Origin: Malania oleifera
Taxonomy: Eukaryota; Streptophyta; Magnoliopsida; Santalales; Ximeniaceae
Assembly: GCF_029873635.1 (NCBI RefSeq)
Contig: NC_080422.1
Coordinates: forward strand, 1,840,001 to 1,904,000
Direction of reading: 5' to 3'
Length of the DNA: 64,000 nt
The translations under genes and the position numbers were made by a program. This document shows, piece by piece, positions 22,259 through 34,577 of the stretch (position 1 is its first letter; each line of letters begins with the position of its first letter). The notes beneath the pieces were generated by a model. It did no database searches. It saw only the letters and a program-made list of their open reading frames with translations, and was not told the origin of the DNA.

Positions 22259-24298
22259 ATTTTCTCGGTGAATTCTCGGTTGATTGAAGAATGAAAAATA
22301 CCACTGGGTTCTATTCTCGGCCACCAACATTTTAACCGGAATGGATTCGTGATTAGGACGTTGTAGGCACCACTCCTCGGATAAGGTAAACTCTTTTTTT
22401 TTTTCTCTCTCTCTCTCTCTCTCTCCTCAATTTCCCTCAAATCTTTAACCAAATTGATGATCAAACACCACCACAAGGTCCTAGCTTCAATTCTTGTAAT
22501 TTTAATCGGAGTAGATTCGTGGTTTGGGAATCGTAGGCACTTCTTCTAGGATAAGGTAAGGGGAATAAATTATGTCAGACTTTTATTTTAAAAATTTAAT
22601 CGATTAAATTTGAGTATTTGATCTCGTATATGTTATATATAATTTTTTGTATGAATCAGGCATATGAAATGAATGTTTTTGATTATTATATGAATTTGGG
22701 AAAAATCTAAAATGTGTAAGTTGATCATCATTGTTTTTGAAAAATATATTTGTGGTTAAATAAAATTGTGGAGGCAATCAAACCTAAGTTTCGTTAAAAA
22801 TATATTTTTCCCAGGTAGTTTACCGTATTTAGAAATTATATTTAAATCGTGTGGCATGAGAATAATATGTTTTATTGCATAATTGAATCAAAATATTTTT
22901 TATGGTATTATATGGTGAAATGGTATTGAGTTTATGGAAATGTTGGAAATACTGTGAATTTGTGAAATATGTGAAATGTCGGTTTTAAATTGAGATACAA
23001 ATATGATATTTTTGATACTAAGGATGGTGATTTATACAGACATGATATTTTTGATGTTGAGAATTACTGTGGAATTTGTGAAATGAGATATGAAGGCTGA
23101 GAGCCGGGTTTGATATGATGACTGAGTGCCGGGTCTGATATGACGGTTATACTAAATTATGAAAAATGAGAATTTTATTATAGTTTTATTATATAAATTG
23201 CATTATATGATTTAAGAATCATGAGGACCAGATGTGATGAGAGCACGGTACTGTAGCTAGTATTCGAGATAGTGCAACCACACTGTTCTGGATAGAAGTG
23301 TTGGTAATGAAAAGTTGATTTGGCCACTGAAGGGTTGTGTACCCCTCTGGAGTTTGAACCAGGTTGGGTAGGCAAATCGGACTTGTAGACATGAGGTTTG
23401 ACTTAGCCTGGTAGCCCAGCCAGGGCTAGGTCCAGTCTTTGGACCTCACAACCTGATCATGGGGGTTTATACATAATGATGTTGTATGTCCAAAATGGGG
23501 TTTCTTCTATGCATATATCTAAAATTTATGTAAATAATATTATTTACTTAACTGATTATATTGTGAAGAAAATGTGTATTTCCAACTATATAGGTGTGAA
23601 TTATAGTTTGCATGTGAAAGTTATTTATAGTAAAATATTAAATGTATTTTATACTATGACATTACGTATGATTGAGCCGAAGTAAACTCTCCGTTCGAGG
23701 GCTTACTGAATAAGGCGAGTGCCCTAATAGGTATTAGTTATGGTCACATTCAAGTTAAATGGGTAAGGTTATATAAGGTATCAGAGCAAAGAGGTGTTAC
23801 ATGTTATGAGCTTGTAATCTGCCCAATCTTTGGGAACTCTCGCTTATATATAATGATGTATGTGTAAGCATAGTCTATAAATGTAGTAATAGTTGTTGTT
23901 ATTGATTCATAAATGGTTAAATTTTATATACACTAAACTCATGGTAGCCACATAATGATAATAATTTATTCCAACCTTATTGAAAAGTGTCTCACCTCAT
24001 CATTATTAATTATTTTTCAGATGTCTTGTGGAGTATGACAGGAATCAGAGTAGCACAGTGGAAGCGTGGGTGGAACTAGATAGAGAGGTTTAAATTAATT
24101 GTTAAATTTGTTATTTGTAGTTTATCTTAGAATTTCTAAGGATGCATTAAATTTGTTATTGGAGATATTCTTGTAATAAAAAGTTTTTAGTACTTTGGTA
24201 TATGAATATTGAGGTCTTCCACTGTGTAATTATTTGGTATTAGAGATTTATTTTTAAATAACACTTCGGGCCCCAGTTTCAAGTTCGGGTCGTTTACA
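21993..24298 (+). mobile_element. Probable solo LTR of a Ty3/gypsy family related to copy C (fossil)
   Basis: It begins TGCAGTGATTCC followed by an A-rich tract, like the LTR of copy C (48108), and ends GTTTACA. Shared landmarks in the same order are a CT-rich leader, TAGATTCGTGG and GATAAGGTAAG-type segments, GTGTGGCATGAG, GGGCTTACTGAATAAGGCGAGTGCCC and a closing stretch before TTACA. No internal coding region or second LTR is present, so a solo LTR is the simplest reading. No clear target duplication was seen. It is more diverged from copy C than C's own two LTRs are from each other, so it is older or from a sister family. Confidence 0.65.
22216..22254. repeat. (TC)n microsatellite in the leader of the solo LTR
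   Basis: About 40 bp of CT dinucleotides. A second, shorter CT tract is at about 22404-22425. They produce arginine/glutamate repeat open frames on the opposite strand that are not genes. Confidence 0.9.
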
Positions 24299-24886
24299 TG
24301 AAATGTGACACATTGCCATTAATATCCCTAACAATACTGCAAGCAAATAAAAGATGCTTCTTATTCTGAGTTGATTAAGACATATGAAGCAAAATTGGCT
24401 TTTTCTTATTGGAAGATCTTATTCGTTATTCTTTTAACATATCCACTAGTCATCTTGATTATTAAAAAAATATATATATATATTGATTATAAAATAATGT
24501 CTAGGCATATGTAGCTTGAACCAAATAATAATGAACCATTTGAATTATGTTTTCTTTTTCATTACTATGTTCGGAGAAAAAAGAAAAAAGATGCCAGTGG
24601 AACTTAAGTCTAGATAAATTTCATCATCTACTGTCTAATTTGCATGAAAGGATTATCTTTCCTTAATAGCTTGAGTTATGGCTTCATTTAAAATGGAGTG
24701 TGGATCTATAAATGTTAAGCAAACCAAATAGAATGGTATCATTTTTATAGAGCATGATTCTCTACAGTTACATAGTGGATTTTTTTTAGTAAACACGAGG
24801 GGAAATAAGAATCAATCCTTTATAGGGATTAAACATAGACTCTACTTAATAAGAGCAATTTTTATATTTACAATTAAACATAGACT

Positions 24887-25540
24887 CTACTTAATAAGAG
24901 CAATTTTTATATTTACAACCAATGATTTAACTTCATGTACAACTTGTTCAATCTTTTGCTCCATATTTTTCGCATTCCCTTTGATCACCGCAGAATTTGT
25001 CAATTTCCAAGTAAGATAAATAGTCTTCACCCAAACTACTTGAGCCTTTATTCGAGCATATGATTTGCTCAACCCAGATAACCAATTCAAACTTACATCC
25101 CATTTTAGGTCATTATGTTGAGTTTCGGTTTATTTAATACATCCTGCAATATCAATTTAGACACCATGCATTTAAAGAAAAAATGATAACTAGTTTTCCT
25201 ATTTGCATTACACATTTTTGCACTTAGGATCAGTAGTTTTCCTCCTTAGGGAGCCAATATATCTAATGTGGGCATTCTATTCTTTACAACTAGCCAACAT
25301 ATAAATGCATGCTTTGGAATAATCTTCTTATGCCAAATAACTTTCGACTATGCTACTTTTTATTTATTTCCACTAATTATCTCCCACACTAAAGAGAGGT
25401 CAAATTTACCAGCATCAGATCCTTGCCAACAGATCTTCTCATCTAGCTTAACATTAGGTGAAAATTTTATTAAGTTCACCAAATTGCATGCTCTGAGTGT
25501 TCCTTCTTGGCCATCCTCCATTGATTCCCATCCATAAAAG
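24887..25540 (-). mobile_element. LINE remnant, 3' end of ORF2 with zf-RVT domain
   Basis: Read on the - strand the translation shows WHKKIIPKHAFICWLVVKNR and, upstream, EKICWQGSDAGKFDLSLVWE. These are hallmarks of the zf-RVT region at the C-terminus of plant L1-type LINE ORF2. Further along is KTSYHFFFKCMVSK, resembling the following H-x-FF-C segment. Endonuclease and RT domains are absent, so this is a 5'-truncated, decayed copy. Several stops interrupt the frame. It could have come in by normal 5' truncation at insertion. Confidence 0.75.
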
Positions 25541-28500
25541 AAAATAATGTAGCATACTTCTGAATTCTCAGCTTATACTGACTACAATATTCAATATTGA
25601 TGCTACGCGGATGCTAATTATCATATAATTAGACATCTTTTCATCATTCCAAACTGTTATAGATCACTCAGTGTAGTTAGATTTGATAAAAAGTCAACAT
25701 AAAAGCCTAGAATGACAGAATTTTATTTTGATTTTCATGTCTTAGGTCAAATATACCGCCAGACCTCTTCTCATCATTTCAAATTGTCCCAAATCACCCA
25801 GTACAATGAGATTTGATAAAAAGTCAACAAAAAGCTAGAAATGAGAGAAATATCAAAAGTAAAATTGAGATTATGATTTCCCAACTACCCAGTGGAAAAT
25901 TGCTTGGGCAAAATGGGCATCCACACAAGTTTAGCAAATATGAGAAAAAGCGACATTGTGTTTTGCTTTTAATTTCCATAGGATGCATTGTATGGAAAAT
26001 ATTTTGCACGACTGACTTTTATATCCAAATTATAATTTCACATATTTTTCACTTTGCTCCCACCTTATTCCATTTTGTAAACAAAAATAATGTACTACTA
26101 TTGCATTTAGTTTTTGAAATGTCTAAATAGTATTCTTTATTTAAGGCTTGTCATGTAGAGATTTCTAACAAGAAGACTACAACATTGCCATAGAAAATTT
26201 CAAGGAAAGACTTTACTGGCACTGGGACTGGCTTTCAAATCCATGCCCCTTGACTACTATGGTAGGTTTATTCCTGTTTTAACTTCAAAATGTGTCTTGA
26301 GATTTAAGTGAAATAGAAAAATTATATTTTAGTAGAGGCAACGAAGGATGTTAAATCGATTGGTGTTTATTCAAACTAAGGCTGCAAATTAACCAAATTG
26401 TTCGTGAGCAATTTGAAAGCTCGACTCGATTAAGAGCTCGTTTATGCTCAGGTTTAATAAACGAGCCAAGCTTGAATGCAATGAACTTGGCTTGTTTCGA
26501 TTTGTAAACAACTCGATTATAGACTTGATTTGAATTCATTTAATAAGCTTGAATTACAATCATTATGGGCTAGTTTACTAAGATCAAATAAGTCTTGATG
26601 GACTGTATTGGGCTTAAAAGTAGAGATTGTGCATAGGATTATTTAATTCAAACTCTATAACCTAAATTTATTGATAAGGCTAATGCTAAGGCCAATAGAC
26701 TTAGTGATGTAAAAAAACTTGAAAGCAATATTAGTAAGAGTCACTTCTAGCCTAATAAAATCTCTTCTCTCTTAAAATACGAGATTTCAAAAGAATTAAG
26801 CCATTGATAAACATCTCAGTAGGGCAGCTCAATCAGGGCTTGTGAGCTCATTAATTAGCAAACTCGAGCAAAAAAATCTTTATAGTAGTATTAATAAAAG
26901 TCACTTCTTGCCTAATAAAATCTCTTATTTCTTAAAATAAGACGTTTCAAAAGAATTAAGCCATTGATAAGCATCTTGCTAGCAACCCAATAAGGGCTTG
27001 TGAGCTCATTCACAAGCAAACTTGAGCAAAGTATAATAAAGCTCAGCTCGAGCTCAAGCTCAAGACTCATTTGTAAACCTAATTTGAACACAAGTATGCA
27101 CTATAATAAAAACAAATTGAAGAGCATGTTTCAGAGACAGAAATCATCATATATAAATTTGAATTCATGTGATTTTAAATTAACATTTTCCCCTAAGCTT
27201 TGTACAAATGCAACTCAAATTAAAATTGAAAATCTCAAGTCCAGAGAAAATTCATAAATCACAATGCCTAGTTAATTGGTTTCCATGATCTGCCCTCACC
27301 CTCCCCCACCCCCCCAAAAAAAAACAAACAAACAAAAGAAGCAAAAAACGAACTTTGAATTGGCCAAAAAAAATAGCTCAATAAAGGCCAAGTGATAAGC
27401 ACATCCCCGCGATTGCACTCCAAAAATTCATATTTTTTCAAAGAATCAAGTAATATTACACTTAGAGATATGACATTTACCTATGATTGGGAGAGATTAA
27501 ATTTCAAACATGGATTTGGATCCATGTGAATTTAAATAAGATTTAATACAATTTGCATTAAAATTTATTAAAATCCACACATCCAAATTCCAAGATAAAA
27601 ATGAATGCTAGCAATAAAGCTTTCGAGGGCCAAAGCCACCCCATTACCCTTGAAAAGATGTTCACAATAAACCTGAACAAGATTCCAATTAATCCCACCA
27701 CACACTAACATCTCATTCGAAAGCAGAGATTGGTTTGAAAATATATAATATCCGATACAATTCACTACAAATTCTACATTGCATTTTACCCAAATTCATG
27801 TAATTACAATCCATCATTTGAATTCTAGTCTTTTGAAAGCAACATAATTCAACTTAAACACACTCCATAATGCTCACAAAACAGAGGAGATGATTTTGTA
27901 ACCAAGAATTTTAAACCTGGGTGTTTCTATTGCCACATCAGTAGTTGTTAGGGCTACATCACATAAGGTAAATGGCACCTATTGAACTCCCTGAACTTTT
28001 ATTATGAACAGCAAAATCCATAAAGTTTACAAATAACCAAAATGTTGAATCAAATCAGGATTGGAAAAACCTTCAAAGATGCATATTGCATACGCAGCAT
28101 ACCTCAACTCAATCTATTTCCTAATGCTTTAACTACCATTTTGAAGAATTAAATTGAAAGGCCTCAAAACATTAAATCAAAACAGCATTAGCAAAAAAAA
28201 AAAAAAAACTTCAACAAGCATTTAGTACATATAAGCCAACGAGAACTAGGAAAGTTTGATACTTCAACTGTGAAAAATTAAATCCAAAGGCCTAAACTAG
28301 ATGACCAAGTACTATCGCAGCATCGTTTACCACAAGATTTAAAGCATTGAATAAATGCGTGTCTAATTGCAGGAGTCTTAAGTCATCTAAATCGAAGTAT
28401 CACATAATGAGCAGCTCTTTTAAGAAACATAAGGATTTGTGAATAAGAAAAAATATACCTTTTATGAACTTTTTTTGCAATATTTCTCAAAATAAAAATG

Positions 28501-29356
28501 AATAAAATTAAATGCTTTCTTTCACGACTCTCTATTTTCTTTAGCAGAAGCAAACTCATTGACAGAAAACTAGGAATGCAGCTGTGCATAAGTGCAAGCA
28601 TAACACAGGGCTCATCGCAAGGTTCCATCCGAAGAAAGAAGCTTATCATACTACATCCACCATTATATTCGAGATATCCGCACAATGAAAACTGAGAGCA
28701 CATGGCCACCATGCTCCTGATGTAAATAGCATATAGATAAAATACATAAATTGTAATCACCCAAACAAAAAGATGCAGACAACTCAATTTGGTGCTTACA
28801 CATACTGTAATTTTATTGAAATTTATGCTAGTAGTAGCTCAGGAAAAACACAAGCACAAAACATCAACAACTCACAATAGTGAAACAACACACTGAATTT
28901 GTCATTTGCTTGTGCCTAAAATACTCAAAACTTGAACCTAAATCTATAACAATTATTGGGTTTCTAACTGAACCTAGCTAATCCATTCACTGCATAGTCT
29001 CTTTCCAATCACTGTTCACGCCACTAAAATCTTCTAGGAAAAGAAAATTCACAACTTGAGTAGAAATCATCTTCAGGCTTACACGAACTGGTACTTAACA
29101 CATACTACCTAAATCACAGACATTTATGATAGTATATGAAACCATGCTAGTATCTCAAGAGAACATAGGCACAAAACATCAACAACTTACAAAACAGAAA
29201 CATAAACGCACATTAAGATGATTTGTTTGTGCCTGTAGCAGTCAACTTGAACCAAAAATCTACAACAAGGATCAGGTTTCTACCTGGACCTCGCCAAACG
29301 GATCAATGTATCATCTCCTTCAATCACCATTAAGGTGAACTCTATTGAGAAAAACA
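25541..29356. other. AT-rich intergenic DNA with several local duplications, no gene recognised
   Basis: It holds short direct duplications: about 25626-25712 with 25757-25845 (AGATTTGATAAAAAGTCAAC in both); about 26735-26870 with 26885-27030 (AAGAATTAAGCCATTGATAA in both); and about 28820-28990 with 29130-29300 (GCACAAAACATCAACAACT in both). The part just before 29357 would include the 3' UTR of the GPR107-like gene. The open frames here are short and unconvincing. Confidence 0.55.
26400..27090. repeat. Diverged repeat with CGAGCTC-type motifs and internal duplication
   Basis: The ends carry GCTCGTTTATGCTCAGG and AGCTCGAGCTCAAGCTCA. Inside, a unit of about 150 bp is duplicated (GTCACTTCTNGCCTAATAAA twice). 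Similar AAACGAGCY/AAGCTTG motifs recur at about 35640-35700 and 36240-36400. This looks like an old dispersed repeat family, possibly a non-autonomous DNA transposon. The ends are not defined. Confidence 0.4.
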
Positions 29357-30682
29357 TTACAATTCAAATTCATCTTCAAGCTTCAAAGCTTCAGCCGCAG
29401 CTTCTTCCTCCTCATCATCTACCACAAAATATGGATTGTGCGCCTCAGGCTTGAACTTATACCCAGTGAACACATAAAATGCCAATGTCGCCAACTCTCC
29501 AGCCACCACACTGGTCCAAAGATACCGATAGGAGGTGATGGCCTCAAGAGCATACACGACAACCCTAGTGAAGTAAATGTAGCAGATAACCACAATGTAG
29601 TAATGCCGAAACAAAGTCAGCTTCATCAAATTCACTGCCGCCTTCCCGTCCGTCCGTGCCGCCTCCCGCATGTTCTTGATCGACCACACAATCGGAAACA
29701 GAACCGCGCAGCAACAAACCACGTCGACCAGCAAGAACACCTGCTTCCAAGTGACCCAATCTTGCCCGTACGGCCTGGACTCGTCGATCGCAACCTGAGC
29801 AATGTTCGCTACCACCTGGAGAGGAATCACGATCATCAAAACCTTCTTTTCCTTGTCCTGCAAGTAAGGTTTCAAAAACGACCACCCCGTGCCGATCAAC
29901 ACGATGAGCGTAAACAGAGTGATTCCTTTCAAAAAGCTAAATATGTAGAACAACACGTCCCAGCCGTGCGCGCTACCGGTTCGCTTAATGTAAGTTTTGT
30001 CCTCTGCTTCGCATAGAAGATTCAGAGCTTTCAAGATCACTACAGCGAGCATAAAGAAATGAATTCCGAAAACAGTCAATCTCTTCTTGTAGAGTACGTG
30101 AATCCACAAACCAGCCAGACCAAAATATATCAAGGAGAACATATAGTAAATCTTCGGAAGAACCGTCCTGCCGGCCGATAAGTAGTCCCGGCTATCGCTC
30201 GCTCCCTCGAGATTATACATCGCAGAGCGAACATCCATGGAGATCCGAAACTGCTGGGGGCAATTGGCGAAGAGGAGCGAGAACTGATCGTCAACGGTCT
30301 CGGAGAACACAATATCGAAACTCTTGGCTCCATTGAGGCGGCTGAAGGGGTACACAACCTTCACGAATTCCGATTGCAGAGCACAGGAGATCTGGTTGGT
30401 CTCGAATTGCTGGAGGACGTGAAGCCAGGTCTCCTTGGTGCAGAAGAAGAACCCAACCCTGGAGAGGTCGACATCCGGCGGGACAGGGTTTGAGAAGGAG
30501 ATCTTAGACACGTTGAGCTCGAGGCGGCCAGTGTGAGTGAACCCGAATTCGTCGAAGGGGATAACTGGGCGGCCGTCGGATCGGATCTGGGAGAAACGAA
30601 TCTCGGCGAGGCATGAGGAGATGGAAATGGACAGGAAGAAAAGAACAGAGTAGAGGCGATAAGGGGAACTGGAGAAGGCCAT
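29357..30682 (-). CDS. GPR107/GOST-family (Lung_7-TM_R) seven-span membrane protein
   Basis: Intact single-exon gene of 441 residues. I chose the ATG at 30682 because MAFSSSPYRLYSVLFFLSIS begins a clear signal peptide (cleavage about residue 26). An in-frame ATG 44 codons upstream would bury it behind an arginine-rich stretch. Residues 27-175 form the luminal domain, with Cys81, Cys100 and Cys141. Seven hydrophobic spans follow at about 178-198, 204-224, 243-266, 280-298, 313-334, 359-382 and 388-407. The tail is acidic (VVDDEEEEAAAEALKLEDEF). Family knowledge: plant members (AtCAND6/7-like) resemble animal GPR107/108 and TMEM87. They are Golgi or endomembrane proteins once proposed as candidate G-protein-coupled receptors; the structural GOST class is linked to membrane trafficking. 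The exact role is not shown by sequence. Its upstream flank meets a pararetrovirus fragment at about 31031. Confidence 0.93.
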   Translation of the reverse strand: MAFSSSPYRLYSVLFFLSISISSCLAEIRFSQIRSDGRPVIPFDEFGFTHTGRLELNVSKISFSNPVPPDVDLSRVGFFFCTKETWLHVLQQFETNQISCALQSEFVKVVYPFSRLNGAKSFDIVFSETVDDQFSLLFANCPQQFRISMDVRSAMYNLEGASDSRDYLSAGRTVLPKIYYMFSLIYFGLAGLWIHVLYKKRLTVFGIHFFMLAVVILKALNLLCEAEDKTYIKRTGSAHGWDVLFYIFSFLKGITLFTLIVLIGTGWSFLKPYLQDKEKKVLMIVIPLQVVANIAQVAIDESRPYGQDWVTWKQVFLLVDVVCCCAVLFPIVWSIKNMREAARTDGKAAVNLMKLTLFRHYYIVVICYIYFTRVVVYALEAITSYRYLWTSVVAGELATLAFYVFTGYKFKPEAHNPYFVVDDEEEEAAAEALKLEDEFEL

Positions 30683-31030
30683 GAGATCAGATCCGAGGGA
30701 TGTGATCGATCTGCTGCTCTCTCTTCTTGTTGTTCTTTTTCTTCTTCTTCTGTGATTTGAGTTGCGCAGAAATGAGATTGGAGGATTGACAAACCAGCAG
30801 GGTAGCGTATCCAAGAATTTGAAGACGACGACGGAGTCTTCTTCGGAGAATTTCGATCCTCTATATCTTAATATCTTTTCTTTCTATATTTTCTACGTGC
30901 GCGAGTTTTTTCTAGGATAGCGGCTGCTTTTATTTGACGGGACAAAAAGGAAACCGCGTCGTTTTTGAGTGTGGAAAACGAAACGACGTTGTTTTGATAG
31001 GCTTAGGGCACCTACTTGATGTCATTTGAG
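30683..31030 (-). promoter_or_regulatory. 5' UTR and short promoter of the GPR107-like gene
   Basis: Only about 350 bp separate the start codon from the pararetrovirus fragment. On the - strand the region holds AACGACGTCGTTT- and AACGACGCGG-like motifs (about 30950-30995), an AT-rich TATATT-type stretch near 30870-30890, and a CTTCT/GAAGA-rich leader. The core promoter must fit here or reach into the viral DNA. This is inference from position; no transcript data are available. Confidence 0.45.
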
Positions 31031-32116
31031 TCATTTTTCTTGCAAAAAAAAAAAAAAACGTGGTTTGACTGTAAAATTTCGTTTAGTAAAGAAAAAATCT
31101 GGGTTTTTCCAAAGCGGATGATCATGAATGAATTGATCATGAATTTCTGCACATAACTTCAGAAGTTTATTTTGGATGGGCTGGAAATCTAGAGGAGAAT
31201 ACGAAAGAGAATATATTTTGTTTGTTTGGGTAAAAAGCTTGATATCTCTTTTGTACTTAATTCCAGTGGGAAGAATCCTCAAGGATTTTGAAAGACAATA
31301 AACGTCCCAACCTAATAAAACATCTTTTTGAGAAAGAGGACTACCGATAACCTGAGTCCAAATGATGCAATTAGGAAGGAGCTTAATCTCAATTTTCCTT
31401 TTGGAAATCAAGGTAGTAGTAAAATTTTGATCATTAGCAGCTCTAAAAAATTGAGTATGGGAAGACCAACAATCTGATGGTAGAAATTTTGGATTGATCA
31501 TGGTTTTATGGGATCCCGTATCAATGAATGCAACAGCAGGAATGAGTTTACCATGTTTTTCTGGAAGGAGCTGAATTTGAACATAAGGACTGATTTGAGA
31601 ATCTTGAGAAAAGAGAATAGGTTGGACTTGAAGAGTTTCATCCGAATGATAATCATCTTCTGAATCAGAGTTTTCTGAATCAGTAAGGATGAGAATAGTT
31701 TCTTCAGTCATCTCTTCTTGTTCTGAAAGAACAGATTCTGCATTTGCATCTAGTTCTTTATTCTGTAACTGTTGGGTGAGCTTTGCAGATTTCGTCCTGT
31801 TCATCGGGCATTGCTTTGCATAGTGACCTTTCTTTTTGCAAATGAAACATCGAGGAGATTTGTCATGTCCTCGTCGGTTCTTCTTTTTGAAGAATCTGAA
31901 TCTTTTCTTCTTTTTGTGATCTTTCTTGGAAAGTTTGTCAGAACCATACTCTTTGAAATGCTTCTTCTTTTTGGGACTACAAATGCAATCCTTTTCTTTG
32001 CATTTGATCTGCAAGTAGGGCTTGTTGCATTGTTTTGTGAACTTATGATTCTGCTTGATTATCTTTGAAAACAGTTGTTGAGTATCACATAACTTTTCAA
32101 GAGAAGAGAGTGCCAT
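31031..32116 (-). pseudogene. Zinc-knuckle and protease region of the pararetrovirus fossil
   Basis: A lysine-rich basic segment (KKKKHFKEYGSDKLSKKDHK) leads into a CCHC zinc knuckle, then an acidic serine-rich linker, then an aspartic protease core (FIDTGSHKTMI) with LLGWDVY. This order is typical of the capsid/protease part of plant pararetroviruses. The fragment ends before the RT domain. Confidence 0.85.
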
Positions 32117-34577
32117 TTGATGAATTTCTCCTAACGAGATATCTTTGAGTGGTCGCGAAAGAGAAGCAATTTTTCTCTATAAATCTAGCTGGATATCTTC
32201 TGGCAGAGAATTAATGTAAACTTGTCTGAGATTATCATCATGAAATCCATCAAGAAGATAATACTGCTTAGACATTCTTTGATAATGGAAATCAAGATCC
32301 TCTTTCTTTAAAGAACAGCATCTCATTTCAAAATATTCTTGTTGAACAACATTAGCATGAATATTTGGATCTCCGACGAATTCTCTGTAGAGTGTTCCCA
32401 AAGAAAAAGAGGGAATTTGGGAATTAATGAATGTTACTTGTCTGAATTCACCAAGACTTTGAAACCAGTCTCTCAATGTTCCAACAAATCTGGATGTGAA
32501 TTCAACGAGAACTGGTTGTAAAGTGTTCCCGGGCTTTGAGAGCTGAAGGTCAATCCATGCACCAAATTCACCAATTCGATCTCTCCACTTAGTTGGAGGT
32601 AATCCATCAAAAGAGAACCATGAGTTATTGTTTGAATGGTGTGGAACCGAATGAGAAGTAGCCGTAGTGGCTTCAAAAGGTTCTTCCACAATGGGAACTG
32701 TGGTATCGGTCTCTTCATGGAATTCTTGAGTTCTGGATGATCCTGGTTCTGTGGGAGATGCCATCATCATATTGGTGAGAACAGTAATTTCTTGCTCTAA
32801 GGAGGAGGACGATGTTTCAATTTCAGTGGAAACATCACTGTTGTCATCAATGGGTATTTCAGGAACAGGGTCAGTAAGGAAAGATGGAGATTGATCAGGT
32901 GATAAAAATGGGCTTTTGAGTTTTTGGTCAATAGGTTCAGGATGTAAAGGTTTTGCCAGAATTGGAGATCCGTGAGTAATGGGAGTTGATGGAATAAGAG
33001 AATGTCTCTTAAGAATTTCAGCAGTGGACTTGAAATGCTTAGAATAGTCTGGCTGTTGGTAGGATGGAGTCGGTGGTGACTGGGAATGAAAGAGTATGTT
33101 GGAGCATAAGGAAAGGCTTTAAGTATGTAGGTTGGTGAGGGAGTTAGACGATATTCTCGTTCAATTTGTGATACTTGGTCTTTGAGTCTTCTGATTTCTG
33201 TTTCCTTTTCATTGAACATTGATCCACAGTATCCTACAGAAATGAATTGTCTGAGTTCAATATCAAGGCAATCAATTCTTCTTTTGAGATCAACATATAA
33301 AGCTTCAATTCTGGAATCAAGGCTGTCAAAATGTTGGTTCATATGAGCGCCATGATGGATGAGTTTGTCAACTTTGTGATTAATGGCAGTCAACGTTGTA
33401 TTCTGGGTTTGCCAGTTCAGAACTTGTTCAGCTTGTGATGGAAGCTTTCTGGAACCGTCTGGTTGAACTTCAGAGGGTTGGATGAAGGGCTTGGTGTGAA
33501 GGTTAGATTCTGCATAAGATCTTGGTTCCAAGGGTGGAAACTGTTTGTCATATGGAGAAGCCATGAACATGGAATTGGCTGAGATTGGGGTAGTTTGGAA
33601 ACTGGAGTTTGGTAGGGTTCTAGTTCAGGTTCTTTTGGAGGAAGGAGTCCTTCTTCATAAAGAATCTCAAGGGCTCTATCATAGATCCATAAAGGCTTTG
33701 GTTTTGGATCTGGACGTCGGATGCCTATCCGTGGGCTGCTTGGGTTATTAGGTTTTCTATAAGGAGAAAAAGGTTTACAGGATGGTTTGGTTTCTCTTTG
33801 GTGTGTTTGGTGGCAAGTGCAATTTGGATCGCACATAGAAGGATCAACATCCCATATGAAATGTCCTTCAATTTTATCGGTATAGATGGGGGATCCGTCT
33901 GCTTCAACATGACTGACTGGAATGTCATCTTTGAAAGTAACAGACTTTATCATCAATGATTGGAACACCGGAGGAGTGCTGGATGAAGCCATATCTTTCG
34001 GGTTGAACACCGTCTTTACCATTCCATCTGGAAGTCTCTGGAACGTGGGATCTGAAAGATGGATGGGTGAAGATTGCTGATGAAGCTGTTCATAGCTGGA
34101 AATCCATTCTAGAGGAATGAGTTGCTTTAGTTCTTCTCTAGGAATCTGTCGTGGAATCTAAAGGATGGTAGGAACATCATCTTCTCGTTCAGCAGTAATC
34201 AAGATAGTATCCTCAGACTGTCCTAGAAGGGGGAGATCAACAGCATGATCTTGAAGTCTATAGATGAGTTGATGATGCAAGGTAGCCATGTAGGCTGAAG
34301 AGACTTGTGGAGCACCAGTAATCTGCAGTTGGACCTTTATGCAGTTCCTCAGATTCTTGTCTCTGAGAGGAATATTGAAGTTAGGAAAGAACGTGAGACA
34401 CAGGCTACCAGCTTGGAGAGTGGTAAGCGAAGTACCAATTGCTGCATGCTCATACTGAGTGTAGGTAGTGTTGAGTAGAGTGATCCTAGCTGTGACTGGA
34501 AGTCCTTTACGGCTATGGAGTTTCAGAAGGAGTCTAACAGCACCAAAATGGAGATGAGTGTACCCTTCTTTGATCCA

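Noticed and set aside
22075-22476. Open frame on the - strand rich in Arg-Glu repeats
   Set aside because: Translation of (TC)n microsatellites inside a solo LTR; no domain and no codon bias.
28383-28787. 134-codon open frame on the - strand with hydrophobic stretches
   Set aside because: Composition fits random AT-rich DNA; no recognisable family and no splice partners.
29345-30016. A 223-codon open frame on the + strand
   Set aside because: Antisense shadow of the GC-richer GPR107-like gene; no similarity of its own. The same applies to 29565-29885, 30130-30357 and 30361-30792.
30683-30814. Upstream in-frame ATG at 30814 as the start of the GPR107-like protein
   Set aside because: It would add 44 mostly basic residues before a clear signal peptide, which does not suit a family that enters the secretory pathway.
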